From: Chondrinema litorale | GTDB lineage: Bacteria > Bacteroidota > Bacteroidia > Cytophagales > Flammeovirgaceae | Direction of reading: 5' to 3' | Assembly: GCF_026250525.1 (NCBI RefSeq) | Contig: NZ_CP111065.1 | Span: 22,052-86,051 of the forward strand | Length of the DNA: 64,000 nucleotides | Shown: one piece after another, positions 35,223 through 42,111 of the stretch | Numbering within the stretch: the stretch's first letter is position 1 | Layout of the letters: each line of letters opens with the position of its first letter | Program-made: the position numbers and the translations under genes | Notes under the pieces: model-generated | The model's database searches: none | Seen by the model: the letters and a program-made list of their open reading frames with translations, nothing else | Told to the model about the DNA's origin: nothing

Positions 35223-36332
35223 ATGCCTTTAGAAAAAGAAAAAAATACACAGAAATACCATAAAGAAACCTCTAAAGAACGAAGTGACAGAATTAATGAT
35301 TTTGTTCAAAAGATTAAGGATTCTAAAGCAAATGATGAAATAGTCAAACACGTAGATGATGAAAAAGAGCATATTATCAATCGTAGAGTTAGTAATGATC
35401 AAAGTTTATCTTCCATCAGGAATGATTTTAAGCAGTATAATAAGGTACTAAAACAGGAACTTGGAGAAGATAAACAAAATGTAGTATTTCAAAAAGGGAA
35501 AGATAATTATAGCCGATTTGGTTTGCCTAAATCATATGATGAAGAATTTAAAAAGAATCCTAAAATCAAAGCAAAAGATGCTAAGGAAATTGTAGATAGT
35601 AAGAACTCTTCAAAAGTAGTATCTCAAGTAAAAGGGGATTCATTTAAACATCAAAAAGAGAATATTGAAACAAATAGCGATAAGACAAACAAGGAAAAGG
35701 AAAGTTTCAATAAACGAAAATTTGAAAAAGTCGAACAAGATGCAAGAAACTATAAAAATGAAAAGGGTAAAGAACACGCCAAAGAGGAAAATAAGATCAA
35801 AAATGAAGCTGATCCTTTAGGACGAAAATCAAGTAATGAAAGCAGAAAGGAGAAGACTGTAAATCCTGAAAAGAAACTGGAGACTAATAATAGTGAGCTT
35901 AAAAATAAAATGGGAGAATGGTGGGAGCAAACTAAAAGAGCAGCAATGAGAACTACTATTGGTAAAGCAGGTTATGCAATGGGATATTTGGCTGTAAAAG
36001 CTGCTAAAAAAGTTTCTGATAAAGTGAAAGATGTTGCTGAAAAGGTCAAAGATAAGTTTGGTATTGAAAAGGACAATAAGAAGAAAGCTAATGAACAGGA
36101 ATTGAATGGGGATAGGCAATCAGAAAACCGAACAAGTAATAAAAAGGAAAGTACTAAATCTTATGATAGTGGTAGAAGTCAAGATCAGAGACAAGAGAGA
36201 AGTACAACTGGAAAGAATCAAGAACAAAGTTCAGGAAATGAAAAGCCAAAAGAAAAAGTATATAGTGCTTCTGCTAAATTTCAGAATATGAAAATAAAAG
36301 CAAAGTCAAATGAAAAGGAAGTAGAGATGTGA
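35223..36332 (+). CDS. Highly charged Lys/Glu-rich protein, unknown function
   Basis: A 369-residue protein made mostly of Lys, Glu, Asp, Asn and Ser, probably disordered or helical. The only ordered-looking part lies around residues 235-285 (WWEQTKRAAMRTTIGKAGYA followed by repeated AxKVxDKVKD helices), which could form an amphipathic helix. Such proteins are common next to topB or mobilisation genes on Bacteroidota elements. I looked for relaxase motifs and saw none. Followed by a strong terminator. Confidence 0.55.
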   Translation: MPLEKEKNTQKYHKETSKERSDRINDFVQKIKDSKANDEIVKHVDDEKEHIINRRVSNDQSLSSIRNDFKQYNKVLKQELGEDKQNVVFQKGKDNYSRFGLPKSYDEEFKKNPKIKAKDAKEIVDSKNSSKVVSQVKGDSFKHQKENIETNSDKTNKEKESFNKRKFEKVEQDARNYKNEKGKEHAKEENKIKNEADPLGRKSSNESRKEKTVNPEKKLETNNSELKNKMGEWWEQTKRAAMRTTIGKAGYAMGYLAVKAAKKVSDKVKDVAEKVKDKFGIEKDNKKKANEQELNGDRQSENRTSNKKESTKSYDSGRSQDQRQERSTTGKNQEQSSGNEKPKEKVYSASAKFQNMKIKAKSNEKEVEM

Positions 36333-36354
36333 ATGTGAAGTATTAGGTTCTTAT

Positions 36355-36391
36355 AAGTAAAACAAAACCTTCAGTAGGTTTTGTTTTACTT
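36355..36391 (+). terminator. Strong stem-loop terminator
   Basis: AAGTAAAACAAAACCT and AGGTTTTGTTTTACTT form a perfect 16-bp stem with a 5-base loop after the charged protein gene, followed by T-rich sequence. It may be used from both sides. Confidence 0.85.
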
Positions 36392-36470
36392 ATGTTTTTT
36401 TCTAAGAAAATAGTCTTCTATGCTTAGTAAATATAGTTTTGGTTATGTGAAAAGTATTTTATTCAAATTC

Positions 36471-37295
36471 TTAATGTTTACCCTTTATAAAAAGTGTATC
36501 CAATGGGTTTTCTTGTCTTCTTTTTAAGAAATCTTCAATAAGATCATTAGAATCAACACTATCAACACTATTAGTAAATTCGTTTGCAAGTACTAAGAAA
36601 CGTAGTTCTAAGTTAGGATGGCTGTAAGATTGATCATACATTTTACTGTTTGTTATATCCGACCAATGATAGACAATTCTATTCATTGAGAGATTCCAAC
36701 TCATTGAAGAAATTGACATAGATATCATAGATGCATCTAACATACATGGACCATAATTGTCAATTTTCTTCTTTATACAGTTGGCTGCAAAGCGATCAGC
36801 CCTTAATTCCATTTCTTTTGCTAAAGTCATTTGTGTATTAAGGGTTGATGAATCATCAAAAAAAAGACCATAATCATGATAATTTATGTGTCCTACTTCA
36901 TGTAATAATAAAAGGCATAATAAGTATTCAGGATATACATTTAATTTTTTTTTGTCTTTGGCACTATATTCTGCTAAGTAACTTGAAAGAGCAGCTCTAT
37001 TTATGTGTATTTCGGCGTATCCTTTAGGCACAAAAATCATAGGGTCTCTTGCACCAAATGTTTCAATAATAGGTATTTGATTTGAGTTAAGTTCATTTTT
37101 GATTGAATCATTAAAAACAATATCAAATATGGTTATTGAGTCTAAAATACAATTGGTCAATTCTATTGCATTTATAAGTTTTTCATCAGTTAAGTAGGCT
37201 TTTTTAGGTATAGTAGAAGTATTGAAAATTGAACATGATTCAATTAATGATGCTATTATAGCATACAGAAAGAAATTGTAAAATAGGTTTTTCAT
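36471..37295 (-). CDS. M48-like metallopeptidase lipoprotein
   Basis: A 274-residue protein with a signal that may end in a lipobox (IIASLIESC, Cys near 21). It has HEVGH at residues 132-136 and ELRAD at 163-167, the HExxH plus ExxAD arrangement of M48-type zinc peptidases. It could be a periplasmic protease anchored to a membrane. It is the last gene of a minus-strand cluster, 2 bp after the preceding ORF. Its substrate is unknown. Confidence 0.7.
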   Translation of the reverse strand: MKNLFYNFFLYAIIASLIESCSIFNTSTIPKKAYLTDEKLINAIELTNCILDSITIFDIVFNDSIKNELNSNQIPIIETFGARDPMIFVPKGYAEIHINRAALSSYLAEYSAKDKKKLNVYPEYLLCLLLLHEVGHINYHDYGLFFDDSSTLNTQMTLAKEMELRADRFAANCIKKKIDNYGPCMLDASMISMSISSMSWNLSMNRIVYHWSDITNSKMYDQSYSHPNLELRFLVLANEFTNSVDSVDSNDLIEDFLKRRQENPLDTLFIKGKH

Positions 37296-37297
37296 TA

Positions 37298-37891
37298 CTA
37301 TCGTTCTACAATATGTTGGATACCTAATTTTATTGCTTGGCGATGAGTTTCGGAAGATGAACTTGATGTATCAATACTTGAATTAATAGGGTCAAAACTC
37401 ATCAATAATTCTAGTTCATCTAAAAAATATTCAGCTAATGAACTTTGATAACATTCTTCGCATTCTGAAACTGTACAGATAAACTTAAATTCTCGATCTT
37501 TTATTTGAAATAATAGATCTAAGGTTATTTCATCTCCATTCGCTAGTTCAAGATATTCGTTATTATTTATGAAAATCACGTCACCATTCTTTTCATATTT
37601 ATCTGGGTGTAAAATTTTTACTTTTTTAAAAAATGAATCATCAAAATAATCTTCATATTTCATATCCCATCCTTGTCCACATTCCAATCTTTTCCACTGA
37701 ATTGACGTAAAAAGTTTACGGTTTATATCTAAGCTTCTTAAGTAAAACTTTCTATTGTCAAAAAGCTCGTTTTTCAATGATACTCTTACCCTGTATTTTA
37801 TAAGTTGGGCCTTATACTTCATTGTTATAATACCTTTTTCTTCTAAATATTCAGCATCATAATAATCTTCTGAAGATATATCTAAGTTCAT
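37298..37891 (-). CDS. Downstream half of a possible frameshift fusion
   Basis: A 197-residue ORF with no recognised domain as annotated from its first ATG. In-frame reading continues upstream without a stop (through FVKVNLLAPEV and VGRVTLNILDKEKISSETVL) right back to the end of the preceding lipoprotein gene, in the -1 frame. This suggests that the two form one protein of about 380 residues, either by -1 frameshifting at a run of nine A or because one A is missing. It has a Cys pair CEEC and an acidic C-terminus. Function unknown. Confidence 0.55.
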   Translation of the reverse strand: MNLDISSEDYYDAEYLEEKGIITMKYKAQLIKYRVRVSLKNELFDNRKFYLRSLDINRKLFTSIQWKRLECGQGWDMKYEDYFDDSFFKKVKILHPDKYEKNGDVIFINNNEYLELANGDEITLDLLFQIKDREFKFICTVSECEECYQSSLAEYFLDELELLMSFDPINSSIDTSSSSSETHRQAIKLGIQHIVER

Positions 37892-38019
37892 TACTTCTGG
37901 AGCTAATAGATTTACCTTAACAAAAGCAGTATCTGTTAGTGGATTGATAATATTAGAAATAGTATCATATAAGAGTACTGTTTCCGAACTAATCTTTTCC
38001 TTATCAAGGATATTTAATG

Positions 38020-38439
38020 TTACTCTTCCAACTTTTTTTTTGCTTCATAAACTTTAGCCAGTGCCTGATTAAGCATTGCTACAGTAGTGGTTATATCGAT
38101 ATTAGCCTTATTTTCACCTTTCCTAAGAGTATTAAGATGGCACATTATTCCATCAACTTCTTTTAGACGATTTAATACCTCATTATTAAAGGCAGATTCT
38201 TTGTATTTGGCCTTTTTTACTTCTTTGAAGTATTCTAATTTATTTGATAATGATGCATCTCCTGAAGTAGTTGTGTTAATATCTGATTGAATACTACCTT
38301 CGATTTGATTAATCAAATTTAATTGTGTTTCAACATCAGTTCCTACTGATGTATAAGTCCACTTAGATACAGTTTTTGGACATGTTGTACAATTACTTAA
38401 AAAAGTAAGTATACATATTACAAATAAGTTGGTTTTCAT
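38020..38439 (-). CDS. Lipoprotein with helical domain, possible -1 frameshift at its end
   Basis: A protein of 139 residues from the ATG at 38439, which starts a lipoprotein signal (MKTNLFVICILTFLSNC); an earlier Met 12 codons upstream is less convincing. The rest is helical. The end, VYEAKKKLEE, is encoded over a run of nine A (plus strand T at 38033-38041) containing A_AAA_AAG, a classic -1 slippery heptamer. The stop follows four codons later, and the -1 frame opens directly into the 37298-37891 ORF. Confidence 0.65.
   Translation of the reverse strand: MKTNLFVICILTFLSNCTTCPKTVSKWTYTSVGTDVETQLNLINQIEGSIQSDINTTTSGDASLSNKLEYFKEVKKAKYKESAFNNEVLNRLKEVDGIMCHLNTLRKGENKANIDITTTVAMLNQALAKVYEAKKKLEE
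38033..38041 (-). other. Candidate -1 ribosomal frameshift site (A_AAA_AAG)
   Basis: On the minus strand the codons read GCA AAA AAA AAG TTG. Slipping by -1 at A_AAA_AAG gives AAA AAA GTT and continues into the next ORF with no stop. The same heptamer is used in dnaX and several insertion sequences. A homopolymer error would look the same. Confidence 0.45.
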
Positions 38440-38566
38440 AAAAAAAATTAGATTGAACTCTAATATAGTTATCAAATTATAAAATCAAAACGAATAACAC
38501 TGAAAAATTAGCATATTAATAAGCGTACTTTATAGCACCTTTTATAATTACTTCTTTCTTCAATAA

Positions 38567-38638
38567 TGTAAAATAAATATTTACAATTTTTTATTATTTA
38601 GGCATAAAATAATTAACTATGTAAAATATTATTTACAT
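38567..38638. promoter_or_regulatory. Two TGTAAA-TTTACA inverted repeats before parA
   Basis: TGTAAA (38567-38572) with TTTACA (38580-38585), and ATGTAAA (38619-38625) with TTTACAT (38632-38638). The arms share the same sequence. They lie within 100 bp of the parA start and are likely operators for the HTH domain of ParA. Confidence 0.55.
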
Positions 38639-38666
38639 ATCTTTTTAAAAATAAGTAAATTAGTGC

Positions 38667-39527
38667 ATGGAACATATTCTTGAAAATATAAAGAGAATAA
38701 GAGAAAGTCAAAAAATTACTCAGGCTGTAATTGGAGAGAAATTAGGAATATCAAGAGTTCAATATACTAATATTGAGTCTGGAATTACTAGCCTTACAAT
38801 GGATAGAATGCAAGATATTGCTGAAATTCTTGGAGTAGAAGTAAGTCAATTAATGGATAAGCCTTCTGCAAAAGTTATTTCGTTTGCTAACCGAAAAGGT
38901 GGTGTAGGGAAATCAACAATGACTATTTTATTTTCTGTTGCTTTGTCAAACTGGACAGATTATAAGGTACTAGTAATAGATACAGATTCACAATCTACAG
39001 TTGCTAGTTTAGCTGATGAGGAAAGTGATCTTGGCATGGATATAATTCCCTTTAATTTTGATGAGAGTCATACACCTATAAGAGATTTTCTAAAAATAAT
39101 TGAGAAGAAATCAAAGGAGTATGATCTTATTCTTATAGATACTCAAGGAAGTTTTGCTGATGGACAAGCAATTAATACTATCTTATCAGTTTCAGATATT
39201 TGTATAATCCCAATTCAAGCCACAAAACCTGCAATCCAATCAACTTTGACTACGTTAGTTTCACTTCCAGAAATATCAGAAGGAAGAAGGGAAGAAGGGA
39301 AATCATTTTTAGCTTTAGGAATAGTTAATCAAAGAACTCGTACTAATGAACATAAAATTGTAAAAGATTTAGATGGTCAATTTGGTATGAAGGTTTTAGA
39401 TAATGCTCTTTCTAATCTTGTACGATACCACAGAGAAATGAGTCTATCTAAACCTATTTGTGAGAAAGAAGATGATGATGAGTTTGTAGAATTATTTAGG
39501 GAACTAGTAAAAGAAATAGGGCTATGA
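38667..39527 (+). CDS. parA: ParA partition ATPase with N-terminal HTH
   Basis: A 286-residue protein with an XRE-type HTH (residues 1-62, LGISRVQYTNIESGITSLTM) fused to a ParA/Soj ATPase. The deviant Walker A NRKGGVGKST lies at residues 75-84, VLVIDTDSQST near 106 is the second conserved motif, and LILIDTQGSF matches Walker B. ParA moves plasmid copies to opposite cell halves. The HTH means it probably also represses its own operon, as in P1-type ParA proteins, and paired TGTAAA repeats in front support this. The stop overlaps parB by 4 bp. Confidence 0.9.
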   Translation: MEHILENIKRIRESQKITQAVIGEKLGISRVQYTNIESGITSLTMDRMQDIAEILGVEVSQLMDKPSAKVISFANRKGGVGKSTMTILFSVALSNWTDYKVLVIDTDSQSTVASLADEESDLGMDIIPFNFDESHTPIRDFLKIIEKKSKEYDLILIDTQGSFADGQAINTILSVSDICIIPIQATKPAIQSTLTTLVSLPEISEGRREEGKSFLALGIVNQRTRTNEHKIVKDLDGQFGMKVLDNALSNLVRYHREMSLSKPICEKEDDDEFVELFRELVKEIGL

Positions 39528-40354
39528 TGGATTTAGAAAAAATGACAAAATCTGCTCTTGAACAAAAGAAGAAAGGTAATACATTGCAAGGGCAGACAAA
39601 GAAACAAAATGAGAAAAGAAAGATTTTTATTGATGTTGAAGAACTAACAGTAGATGAAATTTATCGTTCTTTGATCAGACATCAAACACCAGAAGAAGAG
39701 TATCAATTAAAGAAGTCAATAGAAGATGAAGGAATAAGGGATGCACTTGTAGTATATAAGAGAAATGAAAACTTTGTAGTAGTAGATGGACATCATAGAC
39801 TGAGTGCTGCAAAGGATATGAAAATAGCTACTGTGCCTATTCAAGAAATGCAGTTTGCTAATCAAGATGAAGCTAGAGTATGGATGCTGAGAAATCAGTT
39901 AGGTAGAAGAAACTTGGGAGATGCTGAACGAATTGATATAGCTTTAAAGCTTACTGAATTTATGGAAAAGCTTGGTATAGAAAATAAAATGACAGGTAAA
40001 AACCTTAGTGCAAATTTGCACAAAGGTCAAAAAAGTCAGAAAATTGATAGACTCCAAGAAGCTTCTAATATTGCAAATGTAAGTAGACGAAATGTTGCAA
40101 AGTATAAGAAGATATTTGATTCAGGAGATGAAAAATTATTAAAAGAAGTAGTAGAAGGTAAGAAGTCTATTCATAAGGCTCATACTGAAATTGCACAGAA
40201 GTCTAAGCCCAAAAAAGAGCTTAAAGTAGTAAAAAAAGCTAAAGTATATAGTAAAGAGATTGAAACCATTTTTACTAAAATGGAAGCTTGGAAAAAGGGT
40301 AATATTTCAGATGAGGATATTAAGAACTTACTACAGAAACATTTTGGTAAATAA
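39524..40354 (+). CDS. parB: ParB-like partition protein
   Basis: A 276-residue DNA-binding partner of ParA. The ParB N-terminal fold is at about residues 45-115 (QLKKSIEDEGIRDALVVYKR, VVDGHHRLSAAKDM); the GHHR motif replaces the common GERR/GHRR. A helical DNA-binding region (ASNIANVSRRNVAKYKKIF) lies near 185-205, and the C-terminus is basic. It is translationally coupled to parA. The centromere parS was not located. Confidence 0.85.
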   Translation: MMDLEKMTKSALEQKKKGNTLQGQTKKQNEKRKIFIDVEELTVDEIYRSLIRHQTPEEEYQLKKSIEDEGIRDALVVYKRNENFVVVDGHHRLSAAKDMKIATVPIQEMQFANQDEARVWMLRNQLGRRNLGDAERIDIALKLTEFMEKLGIENKMTGKNLSANLHKGQKSQKIDRLQEASNIANVSRRNVAKYKKIFDSGDEKLLKEVVEGKKSIHKAHTEIAQKSKPKKELKVVKKAKVYSKEIETIFTKMEAWKKGNISDEDIKNLLQKHFGK

Positions 40355-40438
40355 TCTTTTTGATACTGCTTTAATAATTTCATTTATCCTCTATTTTTTC
40401 CATGGAAAATGAATCTTTTGAAATACATAAATGTAAAT

Positions 40439-40467
40439 GAACAGTATAAATAAATTAAATATTGTTC
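40439..40467. promoter_or_regulatory. Inverted repeat overlapping the resolvase-like gene promoter
   Basis: GAACAGTAT and ATATTGTTC are 9-bp arms with one mismatch around an 11-base AT-rich centre. TTG (40462-40464) inside the right arm is placed 19 bp before TATATTTA (40484-40491), a one-mismatch -7 box, and the ATG at 40496 follows 4 bp later. The repeat could be an operator or a binding site for the resolvase itself. Confidence 0.5.
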
Positions 40468-40495
40468 AAATAAGAAAAACTCTTATATTTACACT

Positions 40496-41785
40496 ATGGA
40501 AACAGATGCTAAAAACATAGATTTATTAGCCAATCAAATTGGTGTACCTGCAAAGCTTCAGGATATGATACATTTATTTGTAAAAAGGCTAAGAGAAGTG
40601 GAGCATGATAAAAGTGAATTAGTCAAGCTATGTAGAGAAGAAACGAAAGTAGTTAAAAATGCTTGGTTAAATCTCAATACTCAAAATAGATACTTTTCAA
40701 TATATAATAAAATCTTGAAGGAGCTTGAGCTATCAGATTTAGCAAAAAGCATTGTGTTTGGTCATAGAGATAAAGATCGTCAGTTTCCCTATTTCGGTTT
40801 AAGTAATGATGAATATCAAGAGCGTAAAATGGTATATGGTCAAAAAGCCATAGACAGAGCTGACAAAAAAGTATTAAAAATAGAATCTAAAGAAAAACAT
40901 GATGCTTTAATTGAAAGAGCAACAGAATTACTTTCTTCTACAAGCTATTTAGAGCAAATTTCAGCCATTGCTTTATTGACAGGAAGAAGAACTATAGAAA
41001 TAGTAAAAAAAGGTCAATTTAGGGCTTATAATCCTTTTAAAGGCTCCAATATAAAGCTGAAAAAGATGAAGTATAATCAGCAGTTTGTTTATTTCAAAGG
41101 GCAAGCTAAAGGAGGGAGGGCAGAAGAATTTCCAATACCTGTTCTTGCATCTCCTAAATTGGTACTAGAATCAATTGATAGGCTTAGATCAGAAAGAGAT
41201 TTCGATTCTATGACTGATAAGCAGATAAACAATAATATGGCAAATCTAACTAGAGTAAGAGCAGGTAAAAAAGATGGAGCTGGAAGAAGCATTATTGATA
41301 AAGCTTTTGGTGATTTTATAGAACTAGAGGAAGAAACGACATTATCACTTCACAAATTAAGAGATGTTTATGCTAATATCTGTTTGCATAAATATGAACA
41401 GTTTTCTAAGCTAAAAGGAGAGCAGTATATCAAATATATTTTAGGTGAGAGAAATTACTTATCTGTAAGTGTTGAGAGACATTATAATAAAACTGAAATA
41501 AAGGATAATACTGATTTTGAAAAATACATTATTGAACTGTTTGAAACGACTAAATTAAGGGAGCTAACAGATGGAAAAAAACAGTTACTACTTGATATTA
41601 TAGAATATATATCCTCTAAAATAAAAACCTTTGATATAGATAAGATCGTCTTATACTTTTATACTCATGATAAAGCAAGAGGTATCTATCAGGAGTTAAA
41701 AGAAACGGAAATAAACTTTAAATGGAAGGAAGTATCTTTTGTAAATAAAATGTTTGAGTTCATTGGTTCTCAGGTGGTGAAATAA
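40496..41785 (+). CDS. Telomere resolvase (protelomerase)-like protein
   Basis: A 429-residue protein whose central part matches the tyrosine-recombinase core of telomere resolvases: LTGRRTIEI (Arg164/165), YFKGQAKG (Lys201/205), LHKLRDVYANI (Arg289), YILGERN, and ERHYNK with Tyr330 as candidate nucleophile. In the TelK/TelN/TelA group the last part reads ILGH...HY; here Glu318 stands where His is usual. These enzymes cut a palindrome and seal hairpin ends of linear DNA. It sits next to parAB, suitable for replicon maintenance. It could instead be a divergent plasmid recombinase; the motif order favours a resolvase. Confidence 0.65.
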   Translation: METDAKNIDLLANQIGVPAKLQDMIHLFVKRLREVEHDKSELVKLCREETKVVKNAWLNLNTQNRYFSIYNKILKELELSDLAKSIVFGHRDKDRQFPYFGLSNDEYQERKMVYGQKAIDRADKKVLKIESKEKHDALIERATELLSSTSYLEQISAIALLTGRRTIEIVKKGQFRAYNPFKGSNIKLKKMKYNQQFVYFKGQAKGGRAEEFPIPVLASPKLVLESIDRLRSERDFDSMTDKQINNNMANLTRVRAGKKDGAGRSIIDKAFGDFIELEEETTLSLHKLRDVYANICLHKYEQFSKLKGEQYIKYILGERNYLSVSVERHYNKTEIKDNTDFEKYIIELFETTKLRELTDGKKQLLLDIIEYISSKIKTFDIDKIVLYFYTHDKARGIYQELKETEINFKWKEVSFVNKMFEFIGSQVVK

Positions 41786-41788
41786 AAA

Positions 41789-41815
41789 TCTTAATATATA
41801 GATCTATGATTAAGA
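41789..41815 (+). terminator. Stem-loop after the resolvase-like gene
   Basis: TCTTAAT and ATTAAGA are perfect 7-bp arms directly after the stop codon. It may terminate transcription or separate the convergent defence operon. The stem is AT-rich and weak. Confidence 0.4.
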
Positions 41816-42111
41816 ATTATATCAGTTTTTTCAGTTTTAATATTCTTCGTTTTAAATATTTTTCTATTTTTTTATCTAAAAAATAAATTTTGTAGTCTAA
41901 ATCCTTAGTTATATTTTGAAACAGTACCAACAAAAAGATAAAAGAAATCTTTTAGGACTTTTGGAAAAAAGATTGACAGATTTTAGTAGCTAATTAAAAA
42001 TCATGGTAAACCGCGTCAACTTTGAAACACCCGATAGATATGGTTCAGGGTTTGCTACAGTTTGGTTTCCAATTGGATGAAAATTGGCAGGTATATAAGT
42101 TTCTTTAAAAG
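41816..42111. other. Junction region between backbone and defence operon
   Basis: About 300 bp without a recognised gene. A 25-codon open stretch (42003-42080) starting MVNRVNFETPDRYGSGF may be a remnant. CCGCGTCAACTTTGAAACAC (42011-42030) resembles CCGCGACCAAACTTTGACAC at 26828-26846. Base composition becomes richer in GC to the right, so this is the probable left edge of the acquired defence segment. Confidence 0.4.

Noticed and set aside
35223..36332. Charged 369-residue protein as a relaxase or mobilisation protein
   Set aside because: No HUH triad, catalytic Tyr context or other relaxase motif is visible; composition is low-complexity Lys/Glu.
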